Positions 1 to 7,160 of a stretch of 9,157 bases of DNA are shown piece after piece. The DNA comes from Clostridiaceae bacterium AF10-41 (lineage in GTDB: Bacteria > Bacillota > Clostridia > Clostridiales > Clostridiaceae). Under the pieces are notes generated by a model. It saw only the letters and a program-made list of their open reading frames with translations, was not told where the DNA came from and searched no databases. The position numbers and the translations under genes are program-made. Location: positions 1 to 9,157 of the forward strand of contig JAQCTH010000105.1 in assembly GCA_027686065.1 (NCBI GenBank), given 5' to 3'. Position 1 is the first letter of the stretch, and every line of letters begins with the position of its first letter.

Positions 1-2
1 TA

Positions 3-707
3 TTCGGAAAAATAACTTTTAGTGAAGTTTTCTTTACATTAGGAGTTATTTTAATTATTTATCATTATATTAAAAATAAATTAAAAGAATATTTTAATGA
101 GAAATTCAAAAGCAAAAAAATAATGAGTATATTTAAATACTGTATAATAGCTATTCTTTTATTCTTTATTATCATAGAATGTGCAATAGTTATATTTCCT
201 AAGAAAGATAATAGTTATTCTAATTATATTATAGTTCTTGGCGCAGGAGTTAAAGGAAAAAGACCTAGTCTTACATTAAAACAAAGATTAGATACAACAA
301 TTAAATATATAAATAATCAAGATAAAAAACCTAAAATAATAGTATCAGGGGGACAAGGTCCAGGTGAAGATATATCAGAAGCACAAGCAATGAAAGAATA
401 TTTAGTAGATAATGGAATAAAAGAAGAATTAATTATAATGGAAGAAAAGTCTACAAATACAAATGAAAATTTATTGTTTTCAAAGAATATATTAGAAAGT
501 AAGACGTCTAATAGTATATCAGAGTTAGATATAAAAATAATAACCTCAGATTTTCATGCATTTAGAAGTAATATGATAGCAAAAAAACTAAATTATAATA
601 AAATTAGCTTTTATACAAATAATACATTACCTTTACTAGTTCCGGTTATGTATTCTAGGGAGTTACTAGCAGTAATTAAATCTTATCTAGTAGATATAGA
701 AAAATAA
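3..707 (+). CDS. YdcF/SanA/ElyC-family (DUF218) membrane protein, 5' end outside window
   Basis: This is the 3' part of a gene whose frame is open from base 3, giving 234 visible residues. The ATG at 123 is an internal methionine or at best an alternative start, since no Shine-Dalgarno site precedes it and the 40 codons before it encode a plausible membrane segment (around bases 24-68) and a basic loop. A second hydrophobic segment follows (about 135-200). The rest is a DUF218 domain, recognised by a VLGAG strand (visible residues 78-82), an SGGQG loop (115-119), an E-A-x-x-M-K helix, an S-x-N-T-x-E-N motif and a DFHAFR motif (183-188). Members are membrane-anchored proteins linked to envelope integrity in Enterobacteria (SanA, ElyC); their reaction is not established. 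No clear terminator follows. Family assignment is strong, and the substrate is unknown. Confidence 0.85.
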   Translation, partial: FGKITFSEVFFTLGVILIIYHYIKNKLKEYFNEKFKSKKIMSIFKYCIIAILLFFIIIECAIVIFPKKDNSYSNYIIVLGAGVKGKRPSLTLKQRLDTTIKYINNQDKKPKIIVSGGQGPGEDISEAQAMKEYLVDNGIKEELIIMEEKSTNTNENLLFSKNILESKTSNSISELDIKIITSDFHAFRSNMIAKKLNYNKISFYTNNTLPLLVPVMYSRELLAVIKSYLVDIEK

Positions 708-815
708 ATTTATAAAATTATATAAAGGTAAAAGAAAATTATTGTAGAATATTAGATTAGGTAAGAATTAATACAAGCAATTAAGAATATAGACGAGGTA
801 TAAGGGGGAAATAAT

Positions 816-1199
816 ATGTCTAAGGTTACTTCCTGTTCCATAGTGATTAAGGATGATTTTAAAAATGTATTTATTGTAAAAAAGAAGGTAAAGAAAAATG
901 AACCAGAAATTTGGTACAATGTAGGAAAAAAATTAAAAGGAAGAGAATGTGAAGAAAAATGTGTTTCACGTGCTATAAAAGAAGATTTAAAATCTATAGT
1001 CTTTAATGTAGAGAAGTTAGATAATATATTAAATGAAGAAAACCAAGAAATATGTGCAGTTTATCAGGGAGATTTAAAGACACAAGTTACATATGGAAAT
1101 GATATAATTGAAGGAACTTGGGTAAGTCTAGAAGAACTAGACAAATTTAATTTAGCCCAAGGGGAAAAAGATAAAATTTTAATGTATTATAATAAATAG
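816..1199 (+). CDS. Nudix-like protein with degenerate Nudix box
   Basis: A 127-residue protein, about the size of a single Nudix domain. Its start is supported by an AAGGGGG ribosome site 7 bases before the ATG. The N-terminal strand, a W-Y-N-V-G stretch (residues 33-37) and the following helix fit the Nudix fold, and W122-like positions of the fold are replaced by a G-T-W-V-S-L-E-E-L segment typical of the C-terminal half of Nudix domains. The expected box G-x5-E-x7-R-E-U-x-E-E-x-G is only partly kept: E44, R52, E56 and D57 align, but the first glycine is K38, the glutamate after the arginine is A53, and the last glycine is K59. Hydrolase activity on a nucleoside-diphosphate substrate is therefore doubtful; a binding or regulatory role is possible. 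It lies alone between a DUF218 gene and the hydrogenase maturation operon, with no visible functional tie to either. Confidence 0.7.
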   Translation: MSKVTSCSIVIKDDFKNVFIVKKKVKKNEPEIWYNVGKKLKGRECEEKCVSRAIKEDLKSIVFNVEKLDNILNEENQEICAVYQGDLKTQVTYGNDIIEGTWVSLEELDKFNLAQGEKDKILMYYNK

Positions 1200-1253
1200 T
1201 AAGAAGTGATATTTTTAGAAAAGGTCTATTTATTAATATAGAATGAAGCTCTA

Positions 1254-1282
1254 TTGACATCATAAACTGGAAGAATTATCAT
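1254..1282 (+). promoter_or_regulatory. Predicted sigma-A promoter for the hydrogenase maturation operon
   Basis: A perfect TTGACA -35 box (1254-1259), a 17-base spacer and TATCAT (1277-1282, five of six matches to TATAAT) make this the best promoter seen in the 370-base gap before the TM1266-type gene. A perfect TATAAT overlaps at 1282-1287 but would need a 22-base spacer. Transcription would begin near 1289-1291, giving a leader of about 280 bases. Prediction from consensus only. Confidence 0.6.
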
Positions 1283-1289
1283 ATAATTA

Positions 1290-1569
1290 AGAAGATTAAT
1301 ATAAATTCATTTGTTTAGAGAAAAAGTCTTTATTCATTTGTTTTAATATTTATATATACTTAAATAAAAATATAATATCTAACAAAAAAGAGAAATCTAA
1401 TTTGAAAGATAGTAGCAAATAATTTATTAAGAATAAAAATTTATAAATTAGGCACATGCTTAGTTTATTTTGTAATAATATAAATTTTATTGTTAATACA
1501 AAAAGTCTATTTTCTTTAAATTAAGAAAATAGACTTTTTATTTTGCTTCACAAAATTAAGGAGGTAACT
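1290..1569 (+). promoter_or_regulatory. Long leader of the hyd operon, possible attenuator region
   Basis: The region between the predicted promoter and the first gene is very AT-rich and has no convincing gene. It contains a 12-base direct repeat ATTCATTTGTTT at 1305-1316 and 1332-1343 (period 27), an imperfect small palindrome around 1449-1462 (TAGGCA / TGCTTA), and a strong terminator-like hairpin at 1500-1544. The nine bases AAAAAGTCT at 1321-1329 repeat the outer part of the hairpin's left arm and could pair with its right arm (1531-1539). No known riboswitch class was recognised by eye. If transcription really begins near 1290, expression of the operon needs readthrough of the hairpin. 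Confidence 0.4.
1500..1544 (+). terminator. Intrinsic terminator (or attenuator) upstream of the hyd operon
   Basis: Perfect 17-bp inverted repeat, left arm 1500-1516 and right arm 1523-1539, with a 6-base loop, running into TTTTTATTTT on the + strand. It ends only 13 bases before the AAGGAGG ribosome site of the next gene, leaving no room for a promoter in between. It may end the transcript of the upstream gene or act as an attenuator for the hyd genes. Confidence 0.8.
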
Positions 1570-1815
1570 ATGAAAATAGGGGTTATAAGTGCTATTTTAG
1601 AAGATCCAAATAAATGTAATGCTGAATTTAATGAAGTTGTTGCAAGTTTTAGAGGAAGCATTAAAGGTAGGATGGGGATACCATTAGAAAATGAAATATC
1701 AATTATATCTATAGTTGTTACAGGCGATTTAAATGAAATCAATAGTTTAACGGGAAAGCTTGGAAATATTAACGGAGTAACAGTAAAAACAGCTATTAGT
1801 AAGAAAGAACTGTAG
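1570..1815 (+). CDS. TM1266-type iron-only hydrogenase system regulator
   Basis: An 81-residue protein beginning M-K-I-G-V-I-S. The start at 1570 is fixed by AAGGAGG at 1558-1564, five bases before the ATG; the TTG at 1543 lies in the tail of the upstream terminator and is not credible. The small alternating strand-helix pattern, including the I-S-I-I-S-I-V-V-T-G-D segment (residues 43-53) and a closing G-V-T-V-K-T-A strand, fits the TM1266 family of ACT/NikR-C-like ferredoxin folds. That family is regularly found beside [FeFe]-hydrogenase maturation genes and is annotated as a putative system regulator. It has no DNA-binding domain of its own, so a ligand-sensing or partner-binding role is likely, and the real function is not established. 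It leads the operon and is 73 bases before hydE. Confidence 0.8.
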   Translation: MKIGVISAILEDPNKCNAEFNEVVASFRGSIKGRMGIPLENEISIISIVVTGDLNEINSLTGKLGNINGVTVKTAISKKEL

Positions 1816-1888
1816 TGAAAAAGTATAAGAACATAATAAGAAATAAATATAACAAAGCATCTATTAATATATTTTTGGAGGATTGTAT

Positions 1889-3001
1889 ATGGTAGTTAAA
1901 GATATTATAGATAAGCTGTATAAGTCTAATAATGCTAGTAGGGATGACCTTATTTTTTTATTAGATAATCTAAATGAAGAAGCTAAAAAATATTTGATAC
2001 AGAAGTCTCATGAAACTAGAATGAAGACTTATGGGGATAAGGTTTATATGAGAGGACTTATTGAGTTTACAAACTTCTGCAAAAAAAACTGTGTTTATTG
2101 TGGAATAAGAAGAAGTAATACAGAAGCAGATAGATATAGATTAACAAAAGAAGATATTATGGAATGCGTTGATATTGGGGATAGGCTTGGCTATAAAACG
2201 TATGTTCTTCAAGGTGGAGAGGATGATTATTTTACAGATGAAGTAATGATAGAAATAATAAGAATGATTAAAGAAAAATATCCTAATAATGCAATAACAT
2301 TATCCTTAGGAGAAAGAAGCTATGAATCGTATAAGAAGATGTTTGAGGCTGGTGCTGACAGATATTTATTGAGGCATGAAACAGCTACAAAGGAACTTTA
2401 TGATGAACTTCATCCAGGAGCCAGTTTTGAAGAAAGAAGACAGTGTTTAAAAAATCTAAAGGAAATAGGATATCAAGTGGGGGCAGGCTTTATGGTTGGT
2501 CTTCCAAAACAAAATAATAAAGATTTAGTTAATGACTTACTATTTGTAAAAGAATTGGAGCCTCATATGTGTGGAATTGGTCCATTTATTCCTCATAAAG
2601 ATACACCTCTTAAAAATAATGAAGCTGGAACATTAGAAAAAACTACTACAATGTTGGCATTGGTAAGATTACTATTGCCTAATGTTTTATTGCCATCTAC
2701 AACTGCTCTTGGAAGTATAGATCCAACAGGTAGAGAAAAAGGCATAAAAGCAGGTGGAAATGTAGTTATGCCAAATTTATCACCAACTAGTGTAAGAGAA
2801 AAATACTCACTTTATGATGGGAAAATATGCACTGGAGATGAGGCTGCGGAATGTAGGCAGTGTATAGAAGGAAGGATAAGAAAGGCTGGATTTAAGGTTG
2901 AAGTAACAAGAGGTGATAATGTAGCCTGGAAAAAAGAGCATGGATATAACTTTGTGGAAGAAAAAATCCAAGCTGAAAATATAAGGATAATAAATAAATA
3001 A
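1889..3001 (+). CDS. hydE: [FeFe]-hydrogenase maturation radical-SAM protein HydE
   Basis: A 370-residue radical-SAM enzyme of the BioB/PylB/HydE group, of normal family length. The start at 1889 follows GGAGG (1877-1881) by 7 bases; a TTG two codons earlier is less likely. The SAM-cluster motif C-x3-C-x2-C is at C64, C68 and C71, and a GGE motif follows around residues 109-111. A second-cluster motif C-x7-C-x2-C at C314, C322 and C325 is found in many HydE proteins and separates it from BioB, PylB and ThiH. HydE is a cytoplasmic enzyme needed, with HydG and HydF, to build the [2Fe] subcluster of the H-cluster, on the route to the azadithiolate bridge. It is 29 bases before hydG and co-transcribed with it by all appearances. 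Confidence 0.95.
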   Translation: MVVKDIIDKLYKSNNASRDDLIFLLDNLNEEAKKYLIQKSHETRMKTYGDKVYMRGLIEFTNFCKKNCVYCGIRRSNTEADRYRLTKEDIMECVDIGDRLGYKTYVLQGGEDDYFTDEVMIEIIRMIKEKYPNNAITLSLGERSYESYKKMFEAGADRYLLRHETATKELYDELHPGASFEERRQCLKNLKEIGYQVGAGFMVGLPKQNNKDLVNDLLFVKELEPHMCGIGPFIPHKDTPLKNNEAGTLEKTTTMLALVRLLLPNVLLPSTTALGSIDPTGREKGIKAGGNVVMPNLSPTSVREKYSLYDGKICTGDEAAECRQCIEGRIRKAGFKVEVTRGDNVAWKKEHGYNFVEEKIQAENIRIINK

Positions 3002-3030
3002 ATAAATTATAGATTATAGGAGTGTTTTAT

Positions 3031-4407
3031 ATGTTTATTGATCATGAATATATTGAAAAAATTTTAGAAGAAGCTAAGAATGCAACCAAAGAAGAAATAA
3101 ATGCTGTTTTAGAGAGAGCTAAGAAAAGAGATGGATTATCATATGAAGATATAGCAGTATTACTTCAAGCAGAAGATGAAGAAGATTTGAAGGAAATATA
3201 TAAATTAGCAGGAGAAATCAAAGATTCAATTTATGGAAAAAGAGTTGTAATGTTTGCCCCGCTATATGTAAGTGATTATTGTGTAAATAATTGTGTTTAT
3301 TGTGGATATCAAAGATGTAATGAATTTGGTAGAAGAAAATTAACTATGGAAGAAGTAAGAGAAGAAGTTAAAATTCTTGAAAAAATGGGACATAAAAGAC
3401 TTGCTTTAGAACTTGGAGAAGATCCTGTAAATGCTCCAATAGATTATGTAGTAGAATGTTTAGATACCATTTATAAGACTCAAAATGAGAATGGAGAAAT
3501 AAGAAGAGTAAATGTTAATATAGCAGCAACAACTGTTGAAAATTATAAAAAACTAAATGAAGCTAAGATAGGAACTTATATTTTATTCCAAGAAACATAT
3601 AACAAACCAACCTATGAAAAAATGCATCCAAAATCAATTAAAGGAGACTATAATTATCATTTAACAGCCTTTGATAGAGCTATGGAAGCTGGAGTAGATG
3701 ATGTGGGAGCTGGAGTTTTATTTGGGTTAGCTGATCCCAAATTTGAAATTATAGGTCTTATGATGCACAATAAACATTTGGAAGAAAAGTTTGGAGTAGG
3801 ATTCCATACTATTTCAATGCCAAGACTAAAGCCTGCTAAAGGAATGACTTTAGAGCAATTCCCACATCTAGTTAATGATGATATGTTTAAAAAACTAGTT
3901 GCAATAGTAAGAATCGCTGTGCCATTTACAGGAATAATAATGTCAACAAGAGAAACAGCAGAAATGAGAAGAGAATTATTAAAATGTGGAATATCACAAT
4001 TAAGTGCAGGTTCAAGTACAGGGGTTGGAGGCTATAAAGACAGAGAGGAAGGAAAAGAAGTTTCTCAATTTAAAACATCAGATGAAAGAACGCCTCTTGA
4101 AGTATTAAAGGGAGTTTTAGATGATGGATATATTCCAAGTTATTGCACAGCATGCTATAGAAAAGGAAGAACTGGCGAAAGATTTATGACTCTTGCTAAA
4201 AGTGGAGAAATTCAAAATATGTGTGAACCTAACGCAATGGCTACATTATTAGAATTCGCTTTAGATTATGGTGATAAGGAAATATTAGAAAAATCAGAAA
4301 AAGTTATAAGCAAGGAAATAGAGAATATAAAAAGAGAAGATATAAAAAATACATTAAAAAGTAACTTGGAAAAATTAAGAAAAGGACAAAGAGATTTATA
4401 TATATAG
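3031..4407 (+). CDS. hydG: [FeFe]-hydrogenase maturation radical-SAM tyrosine lyase HydG
   Basis: A 458-residue protein related to ThiH. The ATG at 3031 follows AGGAG (3018-3022) by 8 bases; the GTG at 3022 overlaps that site and is rejected. The radical-SAM motif C-x3-C-x2-C is at C84, C88 and C91. The C-terminal motif C-x2-C-x22-C at C372, C375 and C398 holds the auxiliary five-iron cluster and distinguishes HydG from ThiH. HydG cleaves tyrosine to p-cresol and dehydroglycine, and breaks the latter into CO and cyanide, delivered as an iron-carbonyl-cyanide synthon for the H-cluster. All six cluster ligands are present, so it should be active. It ends 13 bases before hydF. Confidence 0.96.
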   Translation: MFIDHEYIEKILEEAKNATKEEINAVLERAKKRDGLSYEDIAVLLQAEDEEDLKEIYKLAGEIKDSIYGKRVVMFAPLYVSDYCVNNCVYCGYQRCNEFGRRKLTMEEVREEVKILEKMGHKRLALELGEDPVNAPIDYVVECLDTIYKTQNENGEIRRVNVNIAATTVENYKKLNEAKIGTYILFQETYNKPTYEKMHPKSIKGDYNYHLTAFDRAMEAGVDDVGAGVLFGLADPKFEIIGLMMHNKHLEEKFGVGFHTISMPRLKPAKGMTLEQFPHLVNDDMFKKLVAIVRIAVPFTGIIMSTRETAEMRRELLKCGISQLSAGSSTGVGGYKDREEGKEVSQFKTSDERTPLEVLKGVLDDGYIPSYCTACYRKGRTGERFMTLAKSGEIQNMCEPNAMATLLEFALDYGDKEILEKSEKVISKEIENIKREDIKNTLKSNLEKLRKGQRDLYI

Positions 4408-4420
4408 GGGGGAGGTTACT

Positions 4421-5629
4421 ATGAATTCAACACCAAATGCAAATAGAAAGCATATTGCAGTATTTGGAAAAACTAATGCAGGAAAATCATCATTAATAAA
4501 TAAATTTTTAGGTCAAGAAATTTCGCTTGTTTCAGAAAAGGAAGGGACAACAACAGATCCAGTTCAAAAAGCCATGGAGCTTATACCAGTTGGACCAATT
4601 TTGATGATAGATACAGCAGGGTTTGAAGATAAAAGTGAACTTGGGGAAATAAGAATAAAAAAAACATTAGATATTATTAAAAGAACAGATGTAGCAATTT
4701 ATATCTTTGATATTAATGATATTGATTTGAAAAAGTTTAAAGAAATTAAGAGAAATTTTAAAAAATATAATATACCTTATATAATTGTTATAAATAAATG
4801 CGATAGTGTAAAAGAAAACATATTGGAAGAATTAAAAAGTAAATTCAATGATTCAATATTTTTATCCTCACAAACAGGTGAAGGAATAGAGTTATTAAAA
4901 GAAAAACTCATAAACATATTAAAACAGGAAGAAGAAGAACTTCCAATAGTAGGGGATCTGCTTAACTATAATAGTAAAGTAGTTTTAGTTGTTCCAATAG
5001 ACTCAGAAGCTCCAAAGGGAAGAATAATACTACCACAGGTACAATGCATAAGAGATTGTTTAGATCATGGAATAAAGAGTTATGTTGTTAGAGATACAGA
5101 ACTTAAAGGTGCACTTGAAGATATAAAAGATATAGATTTAGTAATAACAGATTCCCAAGCATTTAAAGAAGTTGACAAGATTGTTCCTAAAAATATAAAT
5201 CTAACAAGTTTTTCAATGCTATTTGCAAGACAAAAGGGAGACTTTAAAGAGTTTGTAAAGGGAGCGTTACAAATTAAAAAATTAAATAAAGACTCAAGAA
5301 TATTAATGGCAGAAAGCTGTACTCATAATGTTTCTCATGAGGATATTGGAAGAGTTAAAATTCCAAAGCTATTAAATAACTATGTTGGAGCAGAATTAAC
5401 ATATGATTATAGTATTTTTCATGACTTTCCTGAGGATATGGATAAATATGATTTAATAATTCATTGTGGAGCATGTATGATTAATAGGAAAACTGTAGTT
5501 AATAGAGTAAATCAATGTAGAGAAAAAAATGTTCCGATAACTAATTATGGAATTGTACTGGCATATTTAAATGGAATTTTGGAAAGAAGTTTATCTTTAT
5601 TTAATATTAAGTATGATGATATAATATAA
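4421..5629 (+). CDS. hydF: [FeFe]-hydrogenase maturation GTPase HydF
   Basis: A 402-residue scaffold protein with a strong GGAGG site (4411-4415) five bases before its ATG. The N-terminal GTPase domain shows the P-loop G16-x4-G-K-S, the DTAG motif (64-67), NKCD (125-128) and an S-S-Q-T-G G5-like element (149-153). A middle dimerisation domain follows. The C-terminal iron-sulfur domain carries C300-x-H302 and, 45 residues later, H348-C349-x2-C352, matching the HydF C-x-H ... H-C-x2-C signature. HydF receives the [2Fe] precursor made with HydE and HydG and transfers it to apo-hydrogenase; GTP hydrolysis modulates partner binding. Everything needed seems intact. The next gene begins 38 bases downstream. 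Confidence 0.96.
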   Translation: MNSTPNANRKHIAVFGKTNAGKSSLINKFLGQEISLVSEKEGTTTDPVQKAMELIPVGPILMIDTAGFEDKSELGEIRIKKTLDIIKRTDVAIYIFDINDIDLKKFKEIKRNFKKYNIPYIIVINKCDSVKENILEELKSKFNDSIFLSSQTGEGIELLKEKLINILKQEEEELPIVGDLLNYNSKVVLVVPIDSEAPKGRIILPQVQCIRDCLDHGIKSYVVRDTELKGALEDIKDIDLVITDSQAFKEVDKIVPKNINLTSFSMLFARQKGDFKEFVKGALQIKKLNKDSRILMAESCTHNVSHEDIGRVKIPKLLNNYVGAELTYDYSIFHDFPEDMDKYDLIIHCGACMINRKTVVNRVNQCREKNVPITNYGIVLAYLNGILERSLSLFNIKYDDII

Positions 5630-5667
5630 AGACTGAATTTAACTAAAGAAAAGGGGGAGTGTTAATT

Positions 5668-6903
5668 ATGAAGGAATTAGCAATGGAAGCAAATAGATGT
5701 TATATGTGTAAAAAACCAAGATGCCAAGCACACTGTCCTATAAATACTTCTATTCCAGAAGTTATAGAATTATTTAAAGAAGGGCAAATAGCAAAGGCTG
5801 GGGAAATTTTATTTCAAAATAATCCACTATCATTAGTGTGTGCTATAGTATGCCCTCATGAAGACCAATGTAGAGGAAATTGTATTAGAGGAATAAAAGA
5901 CGAACCAGTAAGCTTTTGTGATATAGAGAAGCATGTATCAAAATATTATTTAGAAAACATAAAGCTTGAAAAAGAAAAAGAATTAGAAGAAAGAATTGCA
6001 ATAATAGGTGGAGGACCAGCTGGAATAACTATAGCATTCATATTAGCGCAAAAAGGATATAAAGTTACTATATTTGATTCACATGACAAAATAGGTGGAG
6101 TATTAAGATATGGAATACCAGAATTTAGACTTCCTAATAGTATTATAGATCATTATGAAGAAAGATTAATTGAGTTAGGAGTTAAAATAAGACCAAATAC
6201 ATTAGTTGGACCTGTCTTAACACTAGATAAGCTTTTCTTTGATGGATATAAAGCTATATTTATAGGTACTGGAGTATGGAATCCTAAGACATTAGATATA
6301 AAAGGTGAAAGTTTAGGGAATGTACATTATGCAATAGATTATTTAAAATCACCTAGTGTTTATAATTTAGGAAATAAAGTATGTGTAATAGGAGCTGGAG
6401 ATGTTGCAATGGATGCCGCCAGAACAGCAAAAAGAAATGGTGCTAAAGAAGTATATATTTTATATAGAAAAGGAATGGAAAATATACCTGCAACAAAAGC
6501 CGAGCTAGAAGGAGCAATTTCAGATGAAATTAAGTTTGAGTTGTTTAAGTCTCCTGTAGAGTTAACAGAAGAAGGAGTTAAATATATAGAAACAGAAAAT
6601 GTTATAGATGAAGATGGAAGAATAAGTACTATAATTATTGAAGGAAAAGAAGGCTTATTTGAATGTGATTCAATAATAATTGCTGTAAGTCAATCTCCAA
6701 AGAACAATATTGTTTCAAATACAACAGGACTTGAAACAAATAAGTGGGGACTTTTATTAACGGATGAATATGGGCATACAACAAGAGATGGAGTTTTTGC
6801 ATCAGGAGATGTGGTTACTGGAGCTAAAACTGTGGTTAGAGCAGCATCACATGCAAAAATAGTTGCAGAAGAAATCGAAAAATATATACAGAAAAACAAA
6901 TAA
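5668..6903 (+). CDS. GltD-like FAD/iron-sulfur NAD(P)H-dependent oxidoreductase
   Basis: A 411-residue protein resembling the small subunit of glutamate synthase and NfnB/SudA-type enzymes. The ATG at 5668 lies 8 bases after a GGGGGAG site; a GTG at 5659 overlaps that site. The N-terminal domain has two four-cysteine sets (C11, C14, C19, C23 and C58, C62, C68, C72), expected to hold two [4Fe-4S] clusters. An FAD-binding G-G-G-P-A-G is at 114-119, the nicotinamide nucleotide site G-A-G-D-V-A-M-D-A-A at 242-251, and the C-terminal FAD motif A-S-G-D-V near 378-382. No GltB-like glutaminase/synthase subunit or NfnA-like partner is nearby, so it is unlikely to make glutamate. As the last gene of the hyd operon, it may pass electrons from NAD(P)H to ferredoxin or to the radical-SAM clusters of HydE and HydG. 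That role is inferred from context only. Confidence 0.85.
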   Translation: MKELAMEANRCYMCKKPRCQAHCPINTSIPEVIELFKEGQIAKAGEILFQNNPLSLVCAIVCPHEDQCRGNCIRGIKDEPVSFCDIEKHVSKYYLENIKLEKEKELEERIAIIGGGPAGITIAFILAQKGYKVTIFDSHDKIGGVLRYGIPEFRLPNSIIDHYEERLIELGVKIRPNTLVGPVLTLDKLFFDGYKAIFIGTGVWNPKTLDIKGESLGNVHYAIDYLKSPSVYNLGNKVCVIGAGDVAMDAARTAKRNGAKEVYILYRKGMENIPATKAELEGAISDEIKFELFKSPVELTEEGVKYIETENVIDEDGRISTIIIEGKEGLFECDSIIIAVSQSPKNNIVSNTTGLETNKWGLLLTDEYGHTTRDGVFASGDVVTGAKTVVRAASHAKIVAEEIEKYIQKNK

Positions 6904-6982
6904 ATTCAGTGAAGTAGAGAGTATTTATATTTAAATATAGATTATAAGAGAAAATTTTAATTATATTAATTTAAATAATTTG

Positions 6983-7018
6983 AAAAAGGAGATAACACTA
7001 TTAGTTTCTCCTTTTTTT
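6983..7018 (+). terminator. Intrinsic terminator of the hyd operon
   Basis: The inverted repeat AAAAAGGAGA (6983-6992) pairs with TCTCC plus the start of a run of seven T (7007-7018), and the stem can extend past one bulged base at 6993. It lies 80 bases after the stop codon of the oxidoreductase gene. A second 9-bp inverted repeat, ACACTATTA (6995-7003) with TAATAGTGT (7018-7026), interlocks with it. Confidence 0.75.
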
Positions 7019-7076
7019 AATAGTGTAAAACAAAAAGTAAAAATTTTTAAATTTCCTATAAATTATAAAAAAACTA

Positions 7077-7108
7077 TTTACAATGTAACAATGTTACGGT
7101 AATATAAT
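7077..7108 (+). promoter_or_regulatory. Predicted promoter of the bactofilin operon, MerR-type layout
   Basis: TTTACA (7077-7082, five of six matches to the -35 consensus) and a perfect TATAAT (7103-7108) are separated by 20 bases, three longer than usual. The 13-base palindrome GTAAC-AAT-GTTAC (7085-7097) sits in this spacer. Long-spacer promoters with a spacer palindrome are the hallmark of MerR-family activation. A normal 17-base spacing would leave only a poor TAATAT -10 box at 7100-7105. Transcription would begin near 7115. No other strong promoter was seen in the 6904-7176 gap. Confidence 0.55.
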
Positions 7109-7160
7109 ATTATAAAATATGAGGGAAGAAAAAATTTTTAAAACATAGCGTAACAATGTT
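7080..7160 (+). repeat. Three copies of ACAATGT around the bactofilin promoter
   Basis: ACAATGT occurs at 7080-7086, 7088-7094 and 7153-7159. The second and third copies lie in the same 11-base context GTAACAATGTT (7085-7095 and 7150-7160). The first two overlap the -35 box and promoter spacer; the third is in the leader just before the ribosome site of the first bactofilin gene. They are candidate operator half-sites. Confidence 0.5.

Noticed and set aside
1371..1376. TATAAT as a second promoter in the hyd leader
   Set aside because: No -35-like hexamer lies at a suitable distance; in such AT-rich DNA, isolated TATAAT is common.
1490..1507. TTGTTAA at 1490-1496 as a Rex redox-repressor site
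   Set aside because: Only the left half-site matches; the expected TTAACAA after a 4-base gap is replaced by an A-rich stretch.
1548..1742. Reverse-strand reading frame opposite the TM1266-type gene
   Set aside because: Its translation is low-complexity, and it lies opposite a well-supported gene with a strong ribosome site.
6690..6899. Reverse-strand reading frame opposite the oxidoreductase gene
   Set aside because: It is the antisense shadow of the conserved C-terminal FAD domain, with no recognisable family.
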